NCBI RefSeq assembly: GCF_003240565.2
Contig: NZ_CP117255.1
Span: 868,001 to 932,000 of the forward strand
Origin: Rhizobium tumorigenes
GTDB taxonomy: Bacteria; Pseudomonadota; Alphaproteobacteria; Rhizobiales; Rhizobiaceae
Reading direction: 5' to 3'
DNA: 64,000 nt
Position numbers and translations under genes: made by a program
Notes under the pieces: generated by a model
The model's input: the letters and a program-made list of their open reading frames with translations, nothing else
Told to the model about the DNA's origin: nothing
The model's database searches: none
Shown here: in pieces, positions 37,129 through 46,329 of the stretch
Position numbering within the stretch: the first letter of the stretch is position 1
How the letters are laid out: every line of letters starts with the position of its first letter

Positions 37129-39330
37129 ATGGAGTCTTCAGTCGCAGAACTTCCGGAGGAAGGCGAACCGGAGATCGTTGCGAAGCCGCCGATCAGCGAT
37201 CTGATGAACAGTCCGGAACGCTTCATCAACCGCGAGTTTTCGTGGCTGCAGTTCAATCGGCGCGTCCTAGAAGAGACCTTGAACACCGCCCATCCGCTGC
37301 TCGAACGCGTGCGCTTCCTGTCGATCTCGGCCGCCAACCTCGACGAGTTCTTCATGGTCCGCGTCGCAGGCCTCGAAGGCCAGGTGCGCCAGAACATCGT
37401 CGTGCGCAGTCCTGATGGCAAGACTCCGGCCGAGCAGCTGAACGACATCCTGAGGGAGATCGACAACCTGCAGATGGAGCAGCAGGCCTCGCTCGCCGTC
37501 CTGCAGCAGTACCTTGCCAAGGAAGACATTCTCATCGTCCGTGCGGCTGCGCTGTCCGAGGCTGACCGCCAGTGGCTCGCCAACGAATTCGACCAGTCGA
37601 TCTTTCCCGTGCTGACGCCCCTGTCGATCGACCCGGCCCATCCCTTTCCGTTTATCCCCAATCTAGGCTTTTCCATCGCCCTGCAGCTGAACAGCATGCG
37701 CGGCCATGAAGCGATGACGGCGCTGCTGCGCCTGCCGCCGGCGCTCGATCGCTTTATCCGTCTGCCGGACGCTAATGGCGTCATTCGCTACATCACGCTT
37801 GAGGACGTGGTGAACATCTTCATCCATCGTCTCTATCCGGGTTACGAGGTACAGGGATCCGGCACCTTCCGGCTTATCCGTGACAGCGACATCGAGGTTG
37901 AGGAAGAGGCCGAAGACCTGGTGCGGTTCTTCGAGACGGCGCTGAAGCGTCGCCGTCGCGGTTCGGTCATCCGCATCGAGACCGATTCCGAAATGCCTGC
38001 CCCGCTACGACACTTCGTCGTGACGGCGCTCAGTGTGCCGGACAATCGTGTTGCCGTGCTGCCCGGTCTGCTGGCGCTGAACACGCTGTCCGAAATCACC
38101 AAGGCGCCGCGTGAAGACCTGCGCTACCAGCCTTACAATGCCCGCTTCCCGGAGCGCGTGCGCGAGCATGCGGGCGACTGTTTTGCTGCCATCCGCGAGA
38201 AGGACATGGTGGTCCACCATCCTTACGAATCCTTCGACGTCGTCGTCCAGTTCCTGATCCAGGCGGCGCGCGACCCGGACGTGCTGGCGATCAAGCAGAC
38301 GCTGTACCGAACCTCCAACGACAGCCCTATCGTTCGCGCCCTGATCGACGCTGCGGAAATGGGCAAGTCGGTGACTGCGTTGGTCGAACTCAAGGCTCGT
38401 TTCGATGAAGAGGCCAATATCCGCTGGGCGCGCGACCTCGAGCGCGCCGGCGTGCAGGTCGTCTTCGGCTTCATTGAATTGAAGACCCACTCTAAGATGT
38501 CCCTGGTCGTCCGTCGCGAGGAGGGCAGGCTGCGCAGCTACTGCCATCTCGGCACCGGCAACTACCACCCGATCACCGCCAAGATCTATACCGACCTTTC
38601 CTACTTCACCTGCAACCCGAAGATCGCCCACGACATGGCGAACATCTTCAATTTCATCACCGGTTATGGCGAGCCGGCCGAGAGCATGGAGATCGCGGTT
38701 TCGCCCTATACGCTGCGCTCGCGTATCCTCAAGCACATCGAGCAGGAAATCGTTCACGCAGGCGAGGGGCGTCCTGCCGCGATCTGGATGAAGATGAATT
38801 CGCTGGTCGACCCCGAGATCATCGATGCGCTCTATCGCGCCAGCTATGCAGGCGTCGAGATCGACCTCGTCATTCGCGGCATCTGCTGCCTCAGGCCGCA
38901 GGTGGCCGGGCTTTCCGACAATATCCGCGTCAAGTCGATCGTCGGCCGCTTCCTCGAGCACAGCCGCATCTTCTGCTTCGGCAACGGTCATCGCCTGCCA
39001 TCGGACAAGGCTCTGGTCTACATCGGATCTGCCGATATGATGCAGCGAAATCTCGACCGGCGCGTCGAAACGCTGGTGCCACTTCTTAACCCTACAGTAC
39101 ACGAGCAGGTTTTGTCGCAGATCATGCTCGGCAACCTGATTGACAACCAGCAGAGCTACGAGATATTGCCCGACGGTACCTCCAGGCGCATGGAAGTGCG
39201 CAAGGGGAAAGAGCCGTTCAACGCGCAGCAGTATTTCATGACCAATCCGAGCCTGTCCGGGCGCGGCGAGGCCCTGAAGTCCAGTGCGCCGAAACTCATT
39301 GCCGGCCTGTTGTCGCGCCGGAAGTCATAG
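37129..39330 (+). CDS. ppk: Polyphosphate kinase 1
   Basis: Ppk reversibly polymerises the terminal phosphate of ATP into polyphosphate. From ATG 37129 the protein is 733 residues. The domain order is the N-terminal helical domain ([18 protein letters not shown]), the head domain and the two catalytic domains. The histidines expected for catalysis are His454 ([13 protein letters not shown]) and His611 ([13 protein letters not shown]). Other in-frame starts are a GTG at 37063, overlapping the hdaA stop, and an ATG at 37096; 37129 fits the short N-termini of rhizobial Ppk best, but this is uncertain. ppx follows directly. Confidence 0.94.
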   Translation: MESSVAELPEEGEPEIVAKPPISDLMNSPERFINREFSWLQFNRRVLEETLNTAHPLLERVRFLSISAANLDEFFMVRVAGLEGQVRQNIVVRSPDGKTPAEQLNDILREIDNLQMEQQASLAVLQQYLAKEDILIVRAAALSEADRQWLANEFDQSIFPVLTPLSIDPAHPFPFIPNLGFSIALQLNSMRGHEAMTALLRLPPALDRFIRLPDANGVIRYITLEDVVNIFIHRLYPGYEVQGSGTFRLIRDSDIEVEEEAEDLVRFFETALKRRRRGSVIRIETDSEMPAPLRHFVVTALSVPDNRVAVLPGLLALNTLSEITKAPREDLRYQPYNARFPERVREHAGDCFAAIREKDMVVHHPYESFDVVVQFLIQAARDPDVLAIKQTLYRTSNDSPIVRALIDAAEMGKSVTALVELKARFDEEANIRWARDLERAGVQVVFGFIELKTHSKMSLVVRREEGRLRSYCHLGTGNYHPITAKIYTDLSYFTCNPKIAHDMANIFNFITGYGEPAESMEIAVSPYTLRSRILKHIEQEIVHAGEGRPAAIWMKMNSLVDPEIIDALYRASYAGVEIDLVIRGICCLRPQVAGLSDNIRVKSIVGRFLEHSRIFCFGNGHRLPSDKALVYIGSADMMQRNLDRRVETLVPLLNPTVHEQVLSQIMLGNLIDNQQSYEILPDGTSRRMEVRKGKEPFNAQQYFMTNPSLSGRGEALKSSAPKLIAGLLSRRKS

Positions 39331-39340
39331 CTGGAATCGC

Positions 39341-40861
39341 ATGGTGGAATCAGAAGCTCAGGGGCGCCTTCCCGGAATTGCCCCCGTTTCCGTCGTCGAC
39401 ATCGGCTCAAATTCCGTGCGGCTTGTCGTCTATGAAGGCCTGTCGCGTTCGCCGACGATCCTGTTTAACGAAAAGGTCCTCTGCGGCCTCGGCAAGGGTC
39501 TGGCGCTAACCGGCAAGATGGACGAGCAGAGCGTGCTGCGCGCGCTGGCAGCGCTGCACCGTTTTCGGGCTCTATCCGACCAGGCACGCGCCCGTACCAT
39601 GTATGTGTTGGCGACAGCGGCTGCCCGCGAGGCCAGCAATGGCCCCAACTTCATCCATCAGGCGGAAACCATTCTGGGCCGCAAGGTGCGCGTGCTGTCG
39701 GGCGAGGAGGAGGCGCTTTTCTCCGCCTATGGCATCATCAGCGGTTTCCACGCTGCGGACGGAATTGCCGGTGATCTCGGCGGCGGATCGCTGGAATTGA
39801 TCGACATCAAGGGAAACAAGTTCGGCCAGGGGATCACCCTGCCGCTCGGCGGATTGCGACTGTCCGAATATGCCGACGGGTCGCTCGCCAAGGCGCATAC
39901 CTTTGCCCGCAAGCACGTCCGCACCGCAAAACTGCTCGGCGGTGGCGAGGGACGCACCTTCTATGCGGTCGGCGGCACCTGGCGTAACATTGCCAAGCTG
40001 CACATGCAGGTCCGCGATTATCCGCTTCACATGATGCAGGGCTATGAATTGCCGCTCGACGAGATGCTGCGCTTTCTCGATCAGGTGGCCGTCGCCAAGG
40101 ACAGCAAGGACCCGATCTTCCAGTCCGTCTCGAAGTTTCGGCGCTCGTTGCTGCCCTATGGCGCCATTGCGCTGCAGGAAGTCCTGCTGGCAATGAAGCC
40201 GGCGCGTATCTCGTTCTCGTCGCAGGGCGTGCGCGAGGGCTATCTCTATTCGCTGCTCAACGAGCACGAGCGCCATGCCGACCCCCTGCTGGCCGCTGCC
40301 GGAGAACTCGCCATCTTGCGCGCCCGTTCGCCGGAGCACGCGCGGGAGCTTGCAGACTGGACGGGTCGCATGATGCCCTTCTTCGGGGTCAATGAGACCG
40401 AGGAAGAAAACCGCTATCGCCAGGCTGCGTGCCTGCTGGCCGACATCAGCTGGCGTGCCCATCCCGACTATCGCGGCCTGCAGGCGCTCAACGTTATCGC
40501 CAACTCCTCCTTCGTCGGCATCACCCATGCCGGTCGTGCATTTCTCGCCCTCACTAGCTATTACCGCTACGAGGGCCTGAGCGACGACAGCGCCACCGGT
40601 CCGCTGGCGACGATCGCGACGCCTCTCTTCATCGAGCGTGCCAAGCTGCTGGGCGGCCTTCTGCGCGTCGTCTATCTGTTTTCGGCGTCAATGCCTGGCG
40701 TCGTCAGGAACCTGACATTCCAGCGGTCGAGAGATCCGGATGTCGACCTCGACTTCGTGGTTCCACCGGAATATCGCGATTTTGCCGGCGAGCGCCTCGA
40801 CGGGCGCCTGCAGCAACTCGGCAAACTCACCGGCAAGCGCCTGGCCTTCCGCTTCGAATAG
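39341..40861 (+). CDS. ppx: Exopolyphosphatase (Ppx/GppA family)
   Basis: Ppx splits terminal phosphates from polyphosphate; family members also hydrolyse pppGpp. The 506-residue protein has the ASKHA-fold motifs VSVVDIGSNSVRLVVYEG (phosphate 1), GIAGDLGGGSLELIDI (phosphate 2) and a C-terminal HD-like helical domain (from about residue 330) typical of the long alphaproteobacterial form. The start at 39341 lies 10 bp after the ppk stop; upstream in-frame codons run into ppk. ppk and ppx together balance polyphosphate synthesis and breakdown. Confidence 0.93.
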   Translation: MVESEAQGRLPGIAPVSVVDIGSNSVRLVVYEGLSRSPTILFNEKVLCGLGKGLALTGKMDEQSVLRALAALHRFRALSDQARARTMYVLATAAAREASNGPNFIHQAETILGRKVRVLSGEEEALFSAYGIISGFHAADGIAGDLGGGSLELIDIKGNKFGQGITLPLGGLRLSEYADGSLAKAHTFARKHVRTAKLLGGGEGRTFYAVGGTWRNIAKLHMQVRDYPLHMMQGYELPLDEMLRFLDQVAVAKDSKDPIFQSVSKFRRSLLPYGAIALQEVLLAMKPARISFSSQGVREGYLYSLLNEHERHADPLLAAAGELAILRARSPEHARELADWTGRMMPFFGVNETEEENRYRQAACLLADISWRAHPDYRGLQALNVIANSSFVGITHAGRAFLALTSYYRYEGLSDDSATGPLATIATPLFIERAKLLGGLLRVVYLFSASMPGVVRNLTFQRSRDPDVDLDFVVPPEYRDFAGERLDGRLQQLGKLTGKRLAFRFE

Positions 40862-40903
40862 TATCGTCTTTTCCTTCTCCCCGTCGGAGAGATATGCCGA
40901 GGC

Positions 40904-40978
40904 GATGAGGGGAGCCGCAACTTCCGGCGCCGCCCCTCATCTGTCCTTCGGATATCTTCTCCCCCGCTAGGGAGAAGA
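40904..40978. repeat. Mosaic palindromic repeat between ppx and the phytase-like gene
   Basis: Two inverted repeats lie close together: GATGAGGGG (40904-40912) with CCCCTCATC (40933-40941), and TCTTCTCCC (40955-40963) with GGGAGAAGA (40970-40978). Upstream, AGATATGCCGA (about 40890-40900) can also pair with TCGGATATCT (about 40948-40957) with one bulged base. The CCCCTCATC...CTTCTCCCC pattern is typical of dispersed intergenic palindromes of rhizobia. It separates two converging genes and may act as a bidirectional terminator. Confidence 0.7.
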
Positions 40979-40988
40979 CAGGTTCAAC

Positions 40989-42347
40989 TTACTTCGCGTT
41001 CAGGAACTCGCCGACCTCGAGAAGTACGAACTCGTTGTCGTCAGCCTTGCCGAGTGTCCGGCCGGAAGAGAACGGCAGGTTGTTGTCGTTGCCAACGATG
41101 ATATGGGTCGCATCGACCCGGTCGACATTCTCGATGGTCACGAACGGCATGTCGTAGAAACCTTCGCCGCCGCCCTGGCGCTTCTTGTTGTTCGGGTCGG
41201 CAATGTCCATCAAGTCGATATAGCCAATCTTGCGCACGGCCTTTCCGACGTTTTCTTCGGTCATTTCGATCTTGTAGACGCGCTTGTGCTTGGCGGCGAC
41301 GGCAAAGCAATCGGGCTTTGGCGTCTTCGGATCGGCGCAGACCTTGTCGCCCGTGCCGGCGCCGTTGTCGCGTTCGATCACCAGCCCGGTGCTGGCATCG
41401 AGCATGTTGAAATCGCCGATCGATTCGCCGCCGGGCGAGAACGGGTATAGCCAGGAACGTCCGGTCCAGTTTTTCGCAGTGACGTCGAGTTCGATGATCC
41501 GCAGTGCCGGCTGACCGTCGACCTTCTCCACAGACCCGTCGTCCTGATAGAGCGCGCCTTCCAGCAGAGCATAAAGCTTTGTGCCGTCCGGCGACTTCGC
41601 AAGCCCTTCAAAGCCACGCGAGCGAGCAAGATTAAAGGCTGGCAGCTTGAGTGTGGGGTTGGCCGGCAGCGAGATCGTCGGATTGTCAGGTGACTTGACC
41701 GGCTTGCCGTTGACGACGGTGGATATCACGTCGGTCAGTCGGCCCTCGGTGTCGAAATGCAGCATATAGGGACCGAATTCCTCGCCCGTCCAGAAACCGT
41801 CGGCCACGGGCTGGATCGATTCGACGTCGAAATCAGCACCGGTAAGGTAGCGCTTCTCGGCGCCTTCGAGAACGATCGGGAAGGGCGCCTTCTTGTCCGG
41901 GTCGGAGAGGAAGACTGTCTTCAGAAGCTCGACCTTGCCGCTGTCCCAGTTGAACTTGAGGTGGTGATACATCAGCGCTGCATCGCTGGAATTCGCCTTC
42001 GAGCCGAAACCATTGTCGGAGAGGCTCCAGAAGGTGCCATCCGGCATGGTCTTGATGCCGGAGAAACCCTGCACTGCCTGGCCATCGAAGGGCAGCGCGA
42101 GATCTGTTTTTACCAAGCCGTCCATGCCGGGAACACTGCCAAGAGCCGTTGCCCGCTTGCGATCCGGCGTGGTGAACTTACCTTCCGTCTTCAGGAAGTC
42201 GGGCGCATCGGCAGGCGCTGCAATGATCGTGTTGGCAGGCAGAATGGCCTGCGCAGTCAGGGTTGCCGGAAAGGCTTTCTCCTCGGCGAAAGCCTGAGAC
42301 GACATCAATAGGGAAAGCGCCACGGAGGCGTAAAGGATTTTGGTCAT
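40989..42347 (-). CDS. Secreted phytase-like esterase family protein
   Basis: The 452-residue protein has a Sec signal peptide (ILYASVALSLLMSSQAFAEE, cleaved near residue 22) and belongs to the esterase-like activity of phytase (DUF phytase-like) beta-propeller group. Supporting stretches are GFSGIKTMPDGTFWSLSDNGFG, RGFEGLAKSPDGTKLYALLEG and the acidic loops that could bind calcium. By family it hydrolyses phosphoesters in the periplasm or outside the cell; the substrate is not defined. The ATG at 42347 follows GGTGAGAATT; an in-frame GTG at 42356 adds three residues. It is monocistronic. Confidence 0.8.
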   Translation of the reverse strand: MTKILYASVALSLLMSSQAFAEEKAFPATLTAQAILPANTIIAAPADAPDFLKTEGKFTTPDRKRATALGSVPGMDGLVKTDLALPFDGQAVQGFSGIKTMPDGTFWSLSDNGFGSKANSSDAALMYHHLKFNWDSGKVELLKTVFLSDPDKKAPFPIVLEGAEKRYLTGADFDVESIQPVADGFWTGEEFGPYMLHFDTEGRLTDVISTVVNGKPVKSPDNPTISLPANPTLKLPAFNLARSRGFEGLAKSPDGTKLYALLEGALYQDDGSVEKVDGQPALRIIELDVTAKNWTGRSWLYPFSPGGESIGDFNMLDASTGLVIERDNGAGTGDKVCADPKTPKPDCFAVAAKHKRVYKIEMTEENVGKAVRKIGYIDLMDIADPNNKKRQGGGEGFYDMPFVTIENVDRVDATHIIVGNDNNLPFSSGRTLGKADDNEFVLLEVGEFLNAK

Positions 42348-42451
42348 AATTCTCACCAGTTCCGGTCGGGATTGACACCCGAGGAGTTACGGTGAGATCG
42401 TGTCTGGGAGATTATACTCGGATTAAGTTTTGATGACAGAGAACCACAACT

Positions 42452-43525
42452 TCAGGACGCTTTCCCGAGATTGAGCGAAAGCTGCGATGGCGGGTGGGCA
42501 ATTCCATCGCCAAGGTCGGTCAGAGCGACGACCCCCACCTCCCGGCCACGTCCCTTGACGGCATGGTTGCCGAGATATTCGGCATGGATGCCTCTGGGCA
42601 ATGTCATGAGGTCGGCAAGGTCGGATGAGATCAGGACATGCCTGTCCAGCGTCTTCGAAAGGCCCTCGAGGCGGGCCGTGGTGTTCACTGTATCGCCAAA
42701 ATAGGTGATCTTGTGACGATCGACGCCGATTTCGGCTGTTATCACCGAACCGCCGTGCAGCGCTGCTCGCAGACGCGGGACCTGGCCATAGACCTTCAGC
42801 CAGACATCCTTGTTCTTTTCGATGTTCGCGAAAATATCGAAAAGGCAACGGACGCAGCATCCGTCCTTGATGCCGCGTTTCAGCGGCCAGGTGACGATGG
42901 CAGCATCGCCGATGTAATCGTCTATGGCACCGTTATGGCGGCGGATCTGTTCGGCGAATGTCCCGAACAGCGAGCCGAGATACTGCTGCGTCCTGAGGTC
43001 GCCATGTTGCTCTGCAAAGGCCGTGGAGCCGACCAGATCGATAAACAGAAAGACCCGCTCCTCCGGCACCGGGTTGCGGTAGCGGCCTGTCAGCAAACTG
43101 ATGAAGACGTCGCGGCCCAGCAGCTCGCGGACGCGCATGATGAATACCATCAGGGCAGTGACCGACAGCGCATAGACCAGAACCTCGGCGGACAGGATGG
43201 TCGCCTCCGCCCAGCTCCCATTGGTGATGCCCGTGATTTTCAGGAGGCTGCCGGAAATCGCATAGCCGACGCTGATGAGGGCAAGGTCGATCAGCAGCGC
43301 GATCGGAATATAGGCCGGTGTCGGCAGCCGGTGGACGCGATAGTAAAGACCGGGCAGCACCAGTCCACGCTCAAAGACCAGCACAGGCATGCCGGTCGTC
43401 AGGGCAAAGATAGCGCCGATATAAAAGTGCGATTCGGGATAGAAAGCCGCGCCGTAAAAAACACCGGACAACGCAACGACGGCAGCGATAGCAAGCCAGT
43501 TCAACGCCGTGGGCAGAGTTCGCAT
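42452..43525 (-). CDS. Membrane-bound class III adenylate/guanylate cyclase
   Basis: The 357-residue protein has four predicted membrane helices (about 8-29, 35-58, 72-93, 107-132) and a cytoplasmic class III cyclase domain (about 155-330). The two metal-binding aspartates are present (FLFIDLVGSTAFAE and YIGDAAIV). The transition-state Asn and Arg are in FGDTVNTTARLEG, and the adenine-recognising Lys in HKITYFGD suggests cAMP rather than cGMP. An active cyclase is therefore likely. The membrane part has no recognised sensor domain. Rhizobia carry many such cyclases. The gene is isolated, convergent with nothing and about 100 bp from its neighbours on both sides. Confidence 0.87.
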   Translation of the reverse strand: MRTLPTALNWLAIAAVVALSGVFYGAAFYPESHFYIGAIFALTTGMPVLVFERGLVLPGLYYRVHRLPTPAYIPIALLIDLALISVGYAISGSLLKITGITNGSWAEATILSAEVLVYALSVTALMVFIMRVRELLGRDVFISLLTGRYRNPVPEERVFLFIDLVGSTAFAEQHGDLRTQQYLGSLFGTFAEQIRRHNGAIDDYIGDAAIVTWPLKRGIKDGCCVRCLFDIFANIEKNKDVWLKVYGQVPRLRAALHGGSVITAEIGVDRHKITYFGDTVNTTARLEGLSKTLDRHVLISSDLADLMTLPRGIHAEYLGNHAVKGRGREVGVVALTDLGDGIAHPPSQLSLNLGKAS

Positions 43526-43618
43526 GGTTCGTTCCGACAGGCTGATGACAGACGTCTGCCGTTATTGATCCCGCCCAACTGCTGCGGTCAAGCCTTTTCG
43601 GTCCGAAGACGGTCCCCG

Positions 43619-44764
43619 CTAGATGGCGATCGTCTCTACCTTCTTGTCGACAAACCGCAGCGCGACCTCGCCCTTGATAAGTTTCAGCGCGGTATCGCCG
43701 AACAAGTCCCGACGCCAGCCGGAGAGCGCCGGTACGTCGGCCTTGTCGCCTTCGGCAGCGATCCGCTCGATGTCTTCGCTGTTGGCGATCACTTTCGGCG
43801 CAACGGCGTTCTTTTCCGCAATCAGCTTCAAAAGAACCTTAAGTAGCTCGGCAGCAGCAGCTGTTCCTTCCGGGGCCTGCGTGTGGCGCGGCACATGCGG
43901 CATGTCGGCCTTGGGCATGTCCAGCGCGGCGTTGATCGCTTCCAGCACCGCGCCGCCGGCCGACGAGCGTTCCCAGCCCTTCGGCACGGTACGCAGGCGG
44001 CCGAATGCCTCCACGTCGCGCGGCTGCTGCTGGGCGATCTCGTAGATCGCATCGTCCTTCAGCACCCGCGAGCGCGGCACGTTGCGGCTGCGCGCCTCGC
44101 GCTCGCGCCAGGCGGCCACGTATTTCAGCACGGCCAGTTCCTGCGGCTTGCGCAGCCGCATCTTCAGCCGCTGCCAGGCATCGTCAGGATGAAGGTCATA
44201 GGTGTCGCGTGATTCGAGGATCGCCATTTCCTCGGCAAGCCAGGAGGCGCGGCCTTCGCGTTCCAGTTCGTCACGTAGAAAAATATAGACGTCGCGCAGA
44301 TGGGTGACGTCGGCAAGCGCGTAGTCGAGCTGCTTTTCAGTTAGCGGACGGCGTGTCCAGTCGGTAAAGCGCGAGGTCTTGTCGATCTGAATGTTTTTGA
44401 TGCGGCTGACGAGCTGGTCGTAGGAGACCGAGTCGCCGAAGCCGCAAACCATCGCTGCAATCTGCGTGTCGAACACCGGATGCGGGATCAGGTTTCCGCG
44501 ATTGTAGATGATTTCGATGTCCTGGCGCGAGGCATGGAATACCTTCAGCACCGACGTGTCGGCCATCAGCGCGAAAAACGGCGCAAGATCGATGCCGGGC
44601 GCCAACGGGTCGACGATCACCTCGGTTGTCGGGCTCGCCATCTGTATCAAGCAAAGCACCGGCCAGAAGGTCGTCTCGCGAAGAAATTCGGTATCGATGG
44701 TGATGAATTCTGACTTGGCCAGCTCTTGGCAGGCCGCCTCTAGTTCGGCGGTAGTTACGATCAT
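43619..44764 (-). CDS. rnd: Ribonuclease D
   Basis: RNase D is a 3'-5' exoribonuclease that trims tRNA precursors. The 381-residue protein has the DEDD-y motifs TIDTEFLRE (Exo I), FHASRQDIEII (Exo II) and YALADVTHLRDVY (Exo III), followed by HRDC-type helical domains. The start at 44764 (MIVTTAELEAACQELAKSEF) was chosen; the upstream in-frame extension to 44905 is not conserved in the family. About 80 bp separate it from the multicopper oxidase gene on the same strand. Confidence 0.94.
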   Translation of the reverse strand: MIVTTAELEAACQELAKSEFITIDTEFLRETTFWPVLCLIQMASPTTEVIVDPLAPGIDLAPFFALMADTSVLKVFHASRQDIEIIYNRGNLIPHPVFDTQIAAMVCGFGDSVSYDQLVSRIKNIQIDKTSRFTDWTRRPLTEKQLDYALADVTHLRDVYIFLRDELEREGRASWLAEEMAILESRDTYDLHPDDAWQRLKMRLRKPQELAVLKYVAAWREREARSRNVPRSRVLKDDAIYEIAQQQPRDVEAFGRLRTVPKGWERSSAGGAVLEAINAALDMPKADMPHVPRHTQAPEGTAAAAELLKVLLKLIAEKNAVAPKVIANSEDIERIAAEGDKADVPALSGWRRDLFGDTALKLIKGEVALRFVDKKVETIAI

Positions 44765-44847
44765 TTGGACACATTCATACGAAATTAGTTCTTGAACCTT
44801 CCTTTCCCTTTCGCTTCGATATGTCAATAAGCTGACGTGCCCGAAGG

Positions 44848-46239
44848 CTAAACGACCCGCAGATAGCTGGTCATGCCAGTCTTTTGATGCTCGATGATGT
44901 GACAATGCAGCAGCCAGTCGCCGGGATTGTCTGCGACGAAGCCAAGCTGGACCTTTTCGTTCGGCTGAATGAGATAGGTGTCGGAGACGAATGGCTGGAC
45001 AGCTCCGGTGGTCGAGGAAAGTACCGTGAAGCTCATGCCATGCAAGTGGATGGGGTGCGAGTGCGGCGTCAGGTTCTCCATGTCGAAGACGTAGCTCTTG
45101 CCGAGCTTCAGTTCCGAGAGCGGGGCGGTCGGATCAGGCGTGTCGCCCGGCCATGGCACCTTGTTGATCGCCCAGAAACTGTAGCCGAGCGAGCCACAGA
45201 TGCTGTCAGTGGACGTATCCTCCGCCGTCGCGCTGAGGATGATCGGGATATGCTCCGCAGCCCCGACATCGGCTCTGGCCACTGGGTTTGCGGCCAGCGG
45301 CGCCAGATCGCCCATGTCGCGCTTGAGCGAGCTACCGACCGCCTTCAGCGTCGCCAGCGTCTTCGGGCTGGTGCCATGGATATCCTCGAGGGTAACCAGC
45401 GTCCCTTCGCTGTCCGGCATGCGGATCGCCAGTTCCAGCCGCTGGCCCGGCCCGAGCTGCAGCACGTCGAGAGGAAAGCGCTTTGGCACCGGATTGCCGT
45501 CGATGGCAATGACCGCGGCCTCTGCGCCGGCGATCTTGAACGAAAATATCCGCGTCACGTCGGTAATCGCCAGCCGCAGCCTGACGAGGCCGCCGGCGGG
45601 CGCGTCGTATTGCGGTTCGACCTGCCAGTTAGCCGAGCGTACCGTGCCGTAGGTTCCGGATCGTGCCGCGTCGCGCGGCTTGAACTGGGCGATGAACTGT
45701 CCGTCGCCACCAAGCCGCCAGTCGCGCAGATTGACGACGATCTCGGCATCGAACTGCGGATCCTTCGGATTGTCGACGACGATCACCCCGGTCATGCCGT
45801 GACCCATCTGGATCAGGGTGTTGCAATGGGGATGATACCAGAAGGTGCCGGCATCCGGCGGCGTGAAGGCATAGTCGAATTTTTCGCCGGTATAGACATA
45901 GGGCTGCGTCAGGAACGGCACCCCGTCCATGGCGTTGGGGATGCGCATTCCGTGCCAGTGGATGGTGGTCGGCTCGTCGATGCCGTTGATCAGCCGTGCC
46001 GCAAAGGGTGCGCCCTGGCGCATGCGCAACACCGGCGGCATGCCGGCGGCACCATAGGTCAGCACGTCCCTTGTCATCTCGGTGCCGGTGATGTTGGCCT
46101 GGATCTTGTTCGCCTTCAGGATAACCGGTTCCGGCGCTGCCTCGGCATGTCCGAAGCGGCCCGCCAGACCCATGCCGACACTGTAAACGCCGGCGACGGC
46201 TGAAGCCTTGATGAGATTGCGGCGGGTGAAGACGGCCAT
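44848..46239 (-). CDS. Tat-exported multicopper oxidase
   Basis: The 463-residue protein has a twin-arginine signal (FTRRNLIKASAVAG, cleavage after about residue 33), so it is exported folded to the periplasm. Three cupredoxin domains carry the copper-binding motifs HWHGMRIP, YHPHCNTLIQMG, HPIHLHGMSF and HCHIIEHQKTGM; the last holds the Cys-His pair linking type 1 and type 3 copper. All four motifs are intact. It resembles CueO/CumA-like oxidases, which oxidise cuprous ions, metals or phenols; the true substrate is not evident. No copper-resistance partner gene was seen next to it. Confidence 0.88.
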   Translation of the reverse strand: MAVFTRRNLIKASAVAGVYSVGMGLAGRFGHAEAAPEPVILKANKIQANITGTEMTRDVLTYGAAGMPPVLRMRQGAPFAARLINGIDEPTTIHWHGMRIPNAMDGVPFLTQPYVYTGEKFDYAFTPPDAGTFWYHPHCNTLIQMGHGMTGVIVVDNPKDPQFDAEIVVNLRDWRLGGDGQFIAQFKPRDAARSGTYGTVRSANWQVEPQYDAPAGGLVRLRLAITDVTRIFSFKIAGAEAAVIAIDGNPVPKRFPLDVLQLGPGQRLELAIRMPDSEGTLVTLEDIHGTSPKTLATLKAVGSSLKRDMGDLAPLAANPVARADVGAAEHIPIILSATAEDTSTDSICGSLGYSFWAINKVPWPGDTPDPTAPLSELKLGKSYVFDMENLTPHSHPIHLHGMSFTVLSSTTGAVQPFVSDTYLIQPNEKVQLGFVADNPGDWLLHCHIIEHQKTGMTSYLRVV

Positions 46240-46329
46240 GCTACGCTCCGGACGGGGTCGAACCGGTCCTGTTTAAAGTTGAGCGCACTGTTCAGCAATA
46301 GCACCTATTTGGCCAACTGCCGCAGTCAC

